Shown here: positions 45,860 to 53,055 of the stretch, piece after piece
How the letters are laid out: the number at the start of each line of letters is the position of its first letter
Numbering within the stretch: the stretch's first letter is position 1
From: Sulfitobacter sp. W027
GTDB lineage: Bacteria > Pseudomonadota > Alphaproteobacteria > Rhodobacterales > Rhodobacteraceae
Assembly (NCBI RefSeq): GCF_025143985.1
Contig: NZ_CP083564.1
Span: 2,511,001-2,575,000 of the forward strand
Length of the DNA stretch: 64,000 nucleotides
Direction of reading: 5' to 3'
The notes under the pieces: model-generated
Told to the model about the DNA's origin: nothing
Database searches by the model: none
The model's input: the letters and a program-made list of their open reading frames with translations, nothing else
Program-made: the position numbers and the translations under genes

Positions 45860-47194
45860 ATGAGCCATGTATTGCACCGTAACCTGCGCGCCACGCAACC
45901 TGTGATCGTGCGCGGGGAGGGAAATTTTCTTATTGATGACAAGGGGAAGCGCTATCTCGACGCCTGTGGCGGCGCAGCGGTGTCGAGCCTTGGGCATGAC
46001 AACGCGGCTGTGCGCGCCGCTGTTGCGGAACAAATGGAAAAGCTCGCTTTTGCGCACACTGGCCTCTTTACCAACGCCCCTGCGGAGGCTCTGGCCGATT
46101 ATTTGATCGCGCATGCGCCGGAGGGCACGGGCGAAGGTCGGGTCATGTATCTGGGAAGTGGCTCGGAAGCGATGGAGGCCGCGCTGAAGCTGGCGCGGCA
46201 GTATCATTTGGAGCGCGGCGACACGGCCCGCGCGAAGATCATCGCGCGCAAGCCCAGCTATCACGGCAACACGCTTGGCGCGCTGGCGGTGGGCGGCCAT
46301 GCCGGGCGCCGTGCGCCCTTCGCGCCGATGCTGATGGATGTGGAACATATCGACGCGGCCTATGCCTACCGTCTGCAGCACGAGGGCGAAAGCGAGGCGG
46401 CGTTTGCGCAGCGTTTGGCGGATCAGTTGGAGACACGGATCGTTGAGTTGGGGCCGGAGACGGTTGCCGCCTTCGTGGCGGAGCCTGTGGTGGGCGCATC
46501 GCTCGGCTCACAACCCGCGCCTGCGGGGTATTTCAAACATGTGCGCGAGATTTGTGACCGCCACGGGGTTCTGCTCATCGCCGACGAGGTGATGTGCGGA
46601 ATGGGCCGGACGGGAAGCCTTTTTGCGTTGGAGCAGGAAGGTATCTGTGCCGACATCACCACCATGGCCAAAGGCCTCGGCGCGGGCTACCAGCCCATCG
46701 CGGCGGTGATGGCCCGCGAAAGCGTGATCGACGCGATCATGGCGGGCAGCGGCAATCTGTGGAACGGGCATACTTATATGTCGCACGCCGTCGCCACGGC
46801 GGGCGCGCTGGCGGTTTTGCAAGAGGTCGAGAGCCGTGATCTGCTGGGGGCCGTGCGGGCGCGTGGGGCACAGTTGGAAACGGCGTTGCGCCAGCGTTTT
46901 GGCCAACACGCCCATGTCGGTGACATTCGCGGGCGCGGGCTGTTCTGGTCTATCGAACTGGTGGCCAATCGCGACAGCAAGTCGCCCTTTGAGGTCAGCC
47001 GCCACCTTGCGGGCAAAATCCAACGCGCGGCGATGGAGGCGGGGATGATCTGCTACCCCTCGCAGGGCTGTGCTGATGGTACTGCGGGAGATCATGTGTT
47101 GCTGGCCCCGGCCTTTACCTCGCCGCCCGAGGAGATCGAGATGACCGTCGAAATGCTCGGCACGGCGGTGGATCAGGTGATCGCGGAGGGCTGA
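45860..47194 (+). CDS. Class III PLP aminotransferase, substrate unknown
   Basis: 444 residues of the ornithine/omega-amino-acid transaminase family. YLDACGGAAVSSLGH near the N-terminus, GSGSEAMEAALKLARQY (phosphate-binding), PSYHGNTLGALAVGGH, ADEVMCGMGRTGSLFALE near 239, and PLP-Lys in TTMAKGLGAGYQP near 271. It is divergent from the BMP transporter-codA operon, so the amino donor could be a product of pyrimidine or purine breakdown such as beta-alanine; that is inference. Confidence 0.82.
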   Translation: MSHVLHRNLRATQPVIVRGEGNFLIDDKGKRYLDACGGAAVSSLGHDNAAVRAAVAEQMEKLAFAHTGLFTNAPAEALADYLIAHAPEGTGEGRVMYLGSGSEAMEAALKLARQYHLERGDTARAKIIARKPSYHGNTLGALAVGGHAGRRAPFAPMLMDVEHIDAAYAYRLQHEGESEAAFAQRLADQLETRIVELGPETVAAFVAEPVVGASLGSQPAPAGYFKHVREICDRHGVLLIADEVMCGMGRTGSLFALEQEGICADITTMAKGLGAGYQPIAAVMARESVIDAIMAGSGNLWNGHTYMSHAVATAGALAVLQEVESRDLLGAVRARGAQLETALRQRFGQHAHVGDIRGRGLFWSIELVANRDSKSPFEVSRHLAGKIQRAAMEAGMICYPSQGCADGTAGDHVLLAPAFTSPPEEIEMTVEMLGTAVDQVIAEG

Positions 47195-47215
47195 GCCCTT
47201 CGCCCCCGCGCCCGG

Positions 47216-48184
47216 TCACCGGCCTTTGATCTGGATCGAGAAATTGCGCTGCGCCCCGGCGGGCGGGCGCGGGAAGGGTGCGGCCTGTTGGATGATGCCA
47301 AGCGCCGCTTGATCCAACGCTGCCGACCCCGAACTGCGCGCCACCCGGACGCCAGCCAACTGCCCGCCCCCGCCAATGGAAAAGGCGATCACGGCGGTCC
47401 CGCGTGAGCGGACGCGCGGTTTGCCAACGCGGGCGATGCGGCTCATCACTTGGCCGGGATAGTTGCTAGCCGCCGCATTACCCGCAGGTGCTGCGGCCCG
47501 CTGACGGGTGCCGGACTGCGCGGCGTTGCCCGCACGGGCGGCGGTCTGCGCGCCCTTGGTGTTGTCGCGCTTCGCATTGCCGCGCGTGGTCTGCTTGGGC
47601 TTGGGTTTCGGCTGTGGCTTGGGCTTGGCTTTCTTGGCAGCTTCGGCGGCGCGTTCGGGGTCGCGGCGCTGCGGGCGTTGCGACAGGCGGGGCGCGTCCT
47701 CCTCTGCCTCGGCGGTAAGGGTTTCGACCGGCGGCACCGGGACCGCGGCTGTGATGGTCGGCGTGGCCTCAGTCGTCTCGGGCGAGGTTTCGACCGGGGT
47801 CAGGGCGGGCAAAATCGGCGTCTCTGTCGGCGAAGCGGCGGGCGGGGCCACGGGCATGGGTTCGGCCTCCACCGCCTGCACCGGCTCTGCGACGGGCGAA
47901 GGCGTGGGGGTGAGCGTGGGCTCCGGAGCGGGGGTCGGCGGCAGCGCCTCTGCGGTCTCCAGCGGCTCGGGCTCGGGGGTCGGCATGATCTCCTCCACCG
48001 GTTCGGCCTCTAGCGTGCCGACGGCCATATCCTCAAACCGGGTGCCAAGCTGGGCCGCGGCGGGCGCTCCGCCGCCCGCGATCTTGGCGCTGTCGTCAAT
48101 TTGCGCCAATTGCGACACGCCCACGACGAGGCTGGCTGCGACACCGATGGAGAGTGTTTTGACAAGACCGGACCGGGGGATCAT
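47216..48184 (-). CDS. tonB: TonB-like energy transducer
   Basis: 322 residues: N-terminal membrane anchor (about 8-28), a long Pro/Glu/Thr-rich periplasmic spacer (about 50-190; PTPEPEPLE, TPAPEPTLTPTPSP, KPKPQPKPKPK), and a C-terminal TonB domain at about 240-322 (NYPGQVMSRIARVGKPRVRSRGTAVIAFSIGGGGQLAGVRV). It transmits proton-motive energy from ExbBD to outer-membrane receptors. ATGA overlap with the upstream exbD. No receptor gene in the window. Confidence 0.88.
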   Translation of the reverse strand: MIPRSGLVKTLSIGVAASLVVGVSQLAQIDDSAKIAGGGAPAAAQLGTRFEDMAVGTLEAEPVEEIMPTPEPEPLETAEALPPTPAPEPTLTPTPSPVAEPVQAVEAEPMPVAPPAASPTETPILPALTPVETSPETTEATPTITAAVPVPPVETLTAEAEEDAPRLSQRPQRRDPERAAEAAKKAKPKPQPKPKPKQTTRGNAKRDNTKGAQTAARAGNAAQSGTRQRAAAPAGNAAASNYPGQVMSRIARVGKPRVRSRGTAVIAFSIGGGGQLAGVRVARSSGSAALDQAALGIIQQAAPFPRPPAGAQRNFSIQIKGR

Positions 48185-48570
48185 TGCAGCGCCCTTTCGG
48201 TGACAAGCATGACGCGCTCTGCCCCGGCCCCGCGCAGTTCGCGGGTCAGTTCCACAAGGCGGCGGGCAGGCAGCGCGCGGTCGGGCAGCAGCCGCACGGT
48301 ATCGCGCTCTTCTTCGGGCAGCGCGTCGATGAAGTCGGCCACGCTGGCGCGGTCTTGGCCTGCGTAGGTCATGCGGCCATCGGCGTGAACCACCAGCGCA
48401 TTGGGCGGGGCGCGGCCCTCAAGTTCGCGGGTTTCCACGAGGTTGAGGTCGGAATCCAGCGGCTGCGACGGGGTGCCCGCGACCATGAAGAAGACCAGCA
48501 TCAGAAAGACGATGTTGATCAATGCGATGGTCGGTTCGCGTTGTGGCTTGGCCTTGGCAATGGGTCGCAT
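48181..48570 (-). CDS. ExbD/TolR family protein (copy 2)
   Basis: 129 residues: short basic cytosolic start, one membrane helix (IALINIVFLMLVFFMVAG, residues 15-32) and a periplasmic ExbD-like domain. The membrane Asp found in most ExbD (and in copy 1, SLIDVIFL) is replaced here by Asn (ALINIVFL), so this copy may be a non-proton-conducting partner in a heteromeric stator. Confidence 0.85.
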   Translation of the reverse strand: MRPIAKAKPQREPTIALINIVFLMLVFFMVAGTPSQPLDSDLNLVETRELEGRAPPNALVVHADGRMTYAGQDRASVADFIDALPEEERDTVRLLPDRALPARRLVELTRELRGAGAERVMLVTERALQ

Positions 48571-48572
48571 GG

Positions 48573-48950
48573 TCAGCCCTCCAGAACCGAGACGCTGAGC
48601 CCCGGCAGGGCGCGCAGCGCGATGAGCAGATCGGCCAGCGCCTGCGCCTCGACCTCGGCCCCGAGCGAGACCAGAAGCGGGGTGCCCTTCTCAGCCTCGG
48701 CAAGCGGGCTGGCGGTTAGCGCATCGAGCGCCAGTGCGTCACCGTTAAGGCGCAGCCCCTCGGTGGTCAGTTGCAGGAAAAAAGGTTTCGCCCCCGTCTC
48801 GCCCCCTGCCCCGGATGTCGCTGCGGCCAATTCGATCTCGGCAAATTTTGAGAAGGTCGAGGTTAGCATGAAGAACAACAACAGCAGAAAGATCACGTCG
48901 ATCAGGGAGGTCATGGAGAGGCGGTTGCGCCGCCGGCGTGGCCTAGCCAT
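48573..48950 (-). CDS. exbD: ExbD/TolR family protein (copy 1)
   Basis: 125 residues: basic N-terminus (MARPRRRRNRLSM), membrane helix with the conserved proton-carrying Asp (TSLIDVIFLLLLFFMLTSTF, Asp18), and a periplasmic domain. Start overlaps exbB by 8 bp; copy 2 follows after 2 bp. Confidence 0.9.
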   Translation of the reverse strand: MARPRRRRNRLSMTSLIDVIFLLLLFFMLTSTFSKFAEIELAAATSGAGGETGAKPFFLQLTTEGLRLNGDALALDALTASPLAEAEKGTPLLVSLGAEVEAQALADLLIALRALPGLSVSVLEG

Positions 48951-49617
48951 GGGCTGGCCGGGGCGCGGTGGTAGTGAAAGGGGTTGCGGCGGGGGCAGTG
49001 TGTTGCCCGGGGTGCAACACGGTAAGGATCGCCTTGTCGGCGATGACGCGCTCGGTCTCCATCCGCTGTTCCAGCCAGCTGAGCACCAGCGCGGTCGGCA
49101 TGGCGACGACCAGCCCCACCGCAGTGGTCAGAAGCGCCACCCAGATGCCACCCGCGAGGATCGAGGGATCCACCTGCGACCCTGCGTCTTGCAAGGCGCG
49201 GAAGGCTTCGATCATGCCCAAAACCGTGCCGAAAAGACCCAAGAGCGGGGCAAGCTGCGCCACGGAATCCAGTAGGCGGAAACCGCGCTCCAACTTGGCA
49301 AAGCGCAACTCGGCCTCGGCCTGCAAGCGCGAAGCGCCCGCGTCGGGCGCAGACATGGCCAATTCGATCACCGGGGCGAGGTAGCTTTTCGACCGGCCCA
49401 GCGCAGAGCGGGCAGCGGTGGCATCGCCACGCTCCCAAGCATTGACCGCTTCGGACAGCGCCCGGTGGCGGCCCACGGCGGCGGCGCGGAACTGCCATGT
49501 TTTATAGAGGGCGACCGCAAGGGTCAGCACGGCCACGGCCATCAGGATCACGACCACCGGGCCACCGGTTTCGGCAATGCCCCGGAGAGGGGTCAGCAGT
49601 TCGCTCAGTTGATCCAT
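48943..49617 (-). CDS. exbB: ExbB/TolQ/MotA family proton channel
   Basis: 224 residues, three membrane segments: about 20-40, 118-140 and 153-178. The last two carry the family pattern LAPLLGLFGTVLGMIEAF and ILAGGIWVALLTTAVGLVVAMPT. Forms the stator with ExbD. The ATG overlaps the preceding stop by one base. Confidence 0.92.
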   Translation of the reverse strand: MDQLSELLTPLRGIAETGGPVVVILMAVAVLTLAVALYKTWQFRAAAVGRHRALSEAVNAWERGDATAARSALGRSKSYLAPVIELAMSAPDAGASRLQAEAELRFAKLERGFRLLDSVAQLAPLLGLFGTVLGMIEAFRALQDAGSQVDPSILAGGIWVALLTTAVGLVVAMPTALVLSWLEQRMETERVIADKAILTVLHPGQHTAPAATPFTTTAPRPAHG

Positions 49618-50048
49618 CAGCCCAGCACCTCGATCTCGGTCCGGGTTGCCGGGGCCAGCGCGTTTTCGCAGGTGCCCGCCGCGATCCCCGCCCCTTCGCA
49701 GCTTTGCGCACCGTTAAAGAGGATACGGCCAAGGTTTTCGCAGGTGGTCTGCGGCACCACGAATTGGCGCACGCGCGGGCGGCCTACGGGCAGTTGACCA
49801 AAGTCGAAAAGCGTCAGCCGGTTCACGGTGCCTTCGCGGTCGAACAGCACGGTTTCATAGACCGCCTTGTCCAAAGGCGCTGAAAGTTCGTTGGTGATGA
49901 GGAAGGTCAGTTTGCAATTGGCATCCGTGGTGTCGGCGGCGTTCAGCTCGACCTTGAGAGCAGGTGTGGTGACAGGCGTCTCGGCGGCGGTGCCTTGGGC
50001 GATGGTCAGGCACAGGACCGCGAGGAACGCGGAACGAGAATGCGGCAT
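49617..50048 (-). CDS. Secreted protein leading the TonB-ExbBD operon
   Basis: 143 residues: signal peptide to about residue 22 (FLAVLCLTIAQGTAAE), then a beta-rich domain (LKVELNAADTTDANCKLTFLITNELSAPLDKAVYETVLFD) with four Cys in the mature part (ANCKL, TTCENL, QSCEGA, GTCENA), likely two disulfides. CGGGAG precedes the ATG at 50048. Translation is coupled to exbB, so it probably serves the same uptake system; no name recognised. Confidence 0.78.
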   Translation of the reverse strand: MPHSRSAFLAVLCLTIAQGTAAETPVTTPALKVELNAADTTDANCKLTFLITNELSAPLDKAVYETVLFDREGTVNRLTLFDFGQLPVGRPRVRQFVVPQTTCENLGRILFNGAQSCEGAGIAAGTCENALAPATRTEIEVLG

Positions 50049-50322
50049 GGGGTGGCTCCCGATGGGTTTATCTTTGATCACGGCGCGCTGCTGGGGCGCC
50101 TGCCACGGGGGGCAGAATCGTCAAAGCAGCTGTCACGCCAAGCGGAATTTCTTTGTGCTGCCTAGCAAAATCGGTCAGCGGTGACAATCCTGACTTTAAT
50201 ACTCGGATAAGACAATCCCTCGCTGCCCGCCTTCTGCGCAGGGAACAGTTGCGGCGAATTGGTGTTGGGCTGCTGAAACCATCGCGCGCAGCAATATCGC
50301 TTGCGCAGAGAAGGAGGCTAGA

Positions 50323-50781
50323 ATGACCGACAACAGCCAGAAGATCGCGACCATCGATCCCACGCATAACGTGGCCCTGTTCATGCCGGACGCCAAAGCG
50401 CTGGAACAGGCGGCCTCGGCCGGGATGAAAACGGTGGTGAACTTCCGTGCTTCGGATGAGAAAGGCGGCCTTTCCCCCGATGAAGAGCGGCTGGTGGCCG
50501 AGAAGCTGGGGCTGAACTACCTGCACCATCCGGTCACGCCCGATACGCTTGGCCCCGATACGGTGGACGAATTCCGCAAGTCATTGGATGACCTGCCGCA
50601 GCCGGTGTTCCTGCACTGCGCCTCGGGCAAACGGGCCGGGGCGATGACGCTGATGGCCCTTGCGGCAGACAAGGGATGGGACGGTGACACGGCCCTGCAA
50701 GAGGGCAAAGCCCGCGGCATCGACCTGACCGAAGAGAAGATCGGCCAGTTGGTCAAATCCTACGCGGATCGCAAAGCATGA
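50323..50781 (+). CDS. DUF442/BLH-type protein phosphatase-like protein
   Basis: 152 residues of the dual-specificity-phosphatase-like DUF442 fold: NVALFMPDAKALEQAASAGMKTVVNFR, then the Cys loop VFLHCASGKRAG near residues 93-101 (nucleophile Cys in HCASGKR). In bigR operons the DUF442 domain accompanies persulfide metabolism. AGAAGGAGG lies before the ATG. It is followed by a terminator and by bigR on the other strand. Confidence 0.85.
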   Translation: MTDNSQKIATIDPTHNVALFMPDAKALEQAASAGMKTVVNFRASDEKGGLSPDEERLVAEKLGLNYLHHPVTPDTLGPDTVDEFRKSLDDLPQPVFLHCASGKRAGAMTLMALAADKGWDGDTALQEGKARGIDLTEEKIGQLVKSYADRKA

Positions 50782-50787
50782 AAGAGG

Positions 50788-50816
50788 CGTCCGGTTTTGC
50801 CGGGCGTTTATTTTTG
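50788..50816 (+). terminator. Terminator between the DUF442 gene and bigR
   Basis: CGTCCGG (50788-50794), loop, CCGGGCG (50800-50806), then TTTATTTTT. It overlaps the bigR stop codon region. Confidence 0.8.
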
Positions 50817-51113
50817 CGCGCAGTAGAGGCCGTGCAGCGTTTCCAGAACCGCCACGGCCTCCTGCCCTTTCACCCGGTAAAAGATCGTTTGCCCAGCGCG
50901 TCGGCTGTCGACCAGCCCGGCCTCTTTTAACTTCTTAAGTTGCTGCGACATCGTGGATTGCGACAGGCCGCAGGCCCGCGCCAAATCGCCCACGGAACGC
51001 TCCCCGTCCAGCAGGCGGCACAGGATTTGCAACCGCGCTTCAGACGCAAGCATCGTCATTAGGGCTGCCGCACCCGCGATATCACCGTCCAGAAAGTCGT
51101 CCGCGTTTTTCAT
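50808..51113 (-). CDS. bigR: ArsR-family persulfide-sensing repressor BigR/SqrR
   Basis: 101 residues with an ArsR winged helix (LASEARLQILCRLLDGERSVGDLARACGLSQSTMSQQLKKLKEAGLV). Cys32 and Cys98 are 66 residues apart, the same spacing as the sensing pair of BigR (42/108) and SqrR (41/107), which form a disulfide or tetrasulfide when reactive sulfur is present. It is divergent from the YeeE/YedE and dioxygenase genes with an inverted repeat between them, as expected for its repressor role. A further Cys48 is not in the known pair. Confidence 0.92.
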   Translation of the reverse strand: MKNADDFLDGDIAGAAALMTMLASEARLQILCRLLDGERSVGDLARACGLSQSTMSQQLKKLKEAGLVDSRRAGQTIFYRVKGQEAVAVLETLHGLYCAQK

Positions 51114-51127
51114 ATTAGCATCATTGA

Positions 51128-51147
51128 ATATTATAGATTGGTAATAT
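51128..51147. promoter_or_regulatory. Inverted repeat between bigR and its divergent operon
   Basis: ATATTA (51128-51133), 8-bp spacer, TAATAT (51142-51147), in an AT-rich divergent promoter. The 8-bp spacer and position match what is known of BigR/SqrR operators. Confidence 0.65.
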
Positions 51148-51207
51148 ATACTGAAAGGTAATGTGATACAAGCCAGCCGCCAATGTCGGCGCGCAAGGAG
51201 TTAAGAC

Positions 51208-51642
51208 ATGGAAACTGAATTCACACCTTGGCTGTCGCTGGGCGGCGGCGCGCTGATCGGAGCCTCGGCGGTACTGCTGATGGCAACGAACGGCCGTATC
51301 GCGGGCATCAGCGGGCTGACCTCACGGCTATTTGCGCGCAGCAGTGACGGCGAAGCGCGGGGCGTTTCGTTCTTTTTCGTGCTGGGGCTTTTGCTGGCAG
51401 CACCGCTTTGGTTGATTGTCTCGGGCGGCTGGCCGCAACAATGGGTGCCTTCGAACCCGCTTTTGATGGCTCTGGCCGGGCTGTTGGTCGGCTTTGGCGC
51501 GACCTATGGCAATGGCTGCACCTCGGGCCATGGGGTCTGTGGGATCAGCCGTGGCTCGGCGCGGTCGATCGTGGCGACGGTGACCTTTATGGCGACGGCT
51601 TTCGTGACCGTATTCGTCATGCGGCATGTGTTGGGAGCGTGA
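51208..51642 (+). CDS. YeeE/YedE family sulfur transporter subunit (PmpA-like)
   Basis: 144 residues, four membrane segments. NGRIAGISGLTSR near residue 29 and YGNGCTSGHGVCGISRGSARSIVAT near 97 (Cys pair) are family hallmarks for transport of thiosulfate or related sulfur species. AAGGAG precedes the ATG. First gene of the BigR-controlled operon; the partner half follows 1 bp later. Confidence 0.9.
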   Translation: METEFTPWLSLGGGALIGASAVLLMATNGRIAGISGLTSRLFARSSDGEARGVSFFFVLGLLLAAPLWLIVSGGWPQQWVPSNPLLMALAGLLVGFGATYGNGCTSGHGVCGISRGSARSIVATVTFMATAFVTVFVMRHVLGA

Positions 51643-51643
51643 T

Positions 51644-52084
51644 ATGAAACAGGTATTCGCCTTACTCTCCGGCCTTGTCTTTGGCATCGGCCTTATCGTC
51701 TCTGGCATGGCAGACCCCGCCAAGGTGCTGAACTTTCTCGACGTCTTTGGCACGTGGGATCCCAGCCTCGCCTTTGTCATGGGCGGTGCCATCGCCGTGA
51801 CCGCACCGGGCTTTGCATTGCTGTTCCGCAGCCGTCAGACCCCCTATTTCGACAGCACATTCCGCGTCCCCACCCGCAATGATCTTGAGCCGAAACTGCT
51901 GACCGGCGCTGCGATCTTTGGCGTGGGCTGGGGCTTGGGCGGCTTTTGCCCCGGCCCGGCGTTGACCGCCCTGCCCTTGGCGGCCAGTGGCACGTTGATC
52001 TTTGTGCCCTTCATGCTGGGCGGCATGTGGATCGCCCGCCACACCCCTGATTTGATGACTAAAACTAAGGAAGGACCTGCCTGA
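51644..52084 (+). CDS. YeeE/YedE-like partner subunit (DUF6691, PmpB-like)
   Basis: 146 residues, four membrane segments; LVFGIGLIVSGMADPAKVLNFLDVFGTWDPSLAF and GVGWGLGGFCPGPALTALPL are the second half of a YeeE/YedE unit. The two short genes together correspond to one full-length YedE protein. The stop overlaps the next ATG by one base. Confidence 0.9.
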   Translation: MKQVFALLSGLVFGIGLIVSGMADPAKVLNFLDVFGTWDPSLAFVMGGAIAVTAPGFALLFRSRQTPYFDSTFRVPTRNDLEPKLLTGAAIFGVGWGLGGFCPGPALTALPLAASGTLIFVPFMLGGMWIARHTPDLMTKTKEGPA

Positions 52085-53001
52085 TGAGCGACCCTCTGAA
52101 TACACCCGTCGTGCGCCATTCGCCTTCAACCGGTGCGGGCAGCCCCGATGTCTGGGGCGTTTATGAACCCGACACAGGCTCGATCCAATACATCTGCGCC
52201 GATCCGGCGACCAAAAAGGCCGCGCTGATCGATGTGGTCTGGAACTTTGACCCGAAGAACTACAAGTTCACGACCGAGAGCATGGATCAGGTCTTGGACC
52301 TTGTGAAAGAGCATGGCCTGAGCGTGGAATGGGTGCTTGATACGCATCCCCATGCGGATCACGTCATGGCCTCCGCCCATCTGAAAGAACGGACCGGTGC
52401 GCCCAATGCCATTGGTGCGCTGGTGCCTGAGATCGCCAAGATTTGGGCGGACCTCTACAACCTGCCGAATGCCTTTGACCCCGACCGCGACTTTGACCAT
52501 CTGTTCGAAGAAGGCGAGACGTTTAAGATTGGTGAGTTGGACGCCAAGGTAATGCTGTCGCCCGGTCACACACTTGGGTCGATCACCTACGTCTGTGGCG
52601 ATGCGGCCTTTGTGCATGACACATTGATGCAACCCGATGCGGGCACCTCACGGTCGGATTTTCCGGGGGGCAAAACGGCGGAGCTTTGGGACTCGATCCA
52701 AGACATCCTCGCCCTGCCCGGCGACACGCGGCTTTATATCGGCCATGACTATGGCACCGATGACCGCAAAGAGCCGACGTGGGAGGCCACGGTGGATGAG
52801 CATAAGGCCAAGAATATCCATGTCAAAGATGGCACCAAGCGCGAGGACTATATCGAGCGCCGCCAGAAGCGGGACGCGACCCTGTCGCTGCCCAATCGGA
52901 TCCTAGCGGCCTTGCAAATCAACCTGCGCGGCGGGCGCCTGCCTGAGGCCGAAGATGACGGCAACTACTACCTGAAACTGCCGGTGAACCGTTTCGACTA
53001 A
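52084..53001 (+). CDS. Metallo-beta-lactamase-fold persulfide dioxygenase-like protein
   Basis: 305 residues. Metal motif THPHADH near residues 87-93, a further His in SPGHTLGS, Asp in FVHDTLMQPDAGTSR and His in YIGHDYG near 221. The set fits the mono-iron ETHE1/persulfide dioxygenase group, which oxidises glutathione persulfide to sulfite. It is longer than ETHE1 (about 250) by a C-terminal extension (about 240-305; YIERRQKRDATLSLPNRIL) of the BLH type. Context with BigR supports sulfide detoxification. Confidence 0.88.
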   Translation: MSDPLNTPVVRHSPSTGAGSPDVWGVYEPDTGSIQYICADPATKKAALIDVVWNFDPKNYKFTTESMDQVLDLVKEHGLSVEWVLDTHPHADHVMASAHLKERTGAPNAIGALVPEIAKIWADLYNLPNAFDPDRDFDHLFEEGETFKIGELDAKVMLSPGHTLGSITYVCGDAAFVHDTLMQPDAGTSRSDFPGGKTAELWDSIQDILALPGDTRLYIGHDYGTDDRKEPTWEATVDEHKAKNIHVKDGTKREDYIERRQKRDATLSLPNRILAALQINLRGGRLPEAEDDGNYYLKLPVNRFD

Positions 53002-53009
53002 GCCAGACC

Positions 53010-53032
53010 GGGGGGCCCTTCGGGGCTCCCCC
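53010..53032 (+). terminator. Hairpin between the dioxygenase and SulP genes
   Basis: GGGGG.CCC, loop TTCG, GGG.CCCCC, then TTCCTCTT. Probably reduces read-through into the sulP gene; the tail is a weak T-tract. Confidence 0.55.
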
Positions 53033-53055
53033 TTCCTCTTGACGGATTGCCTGAC

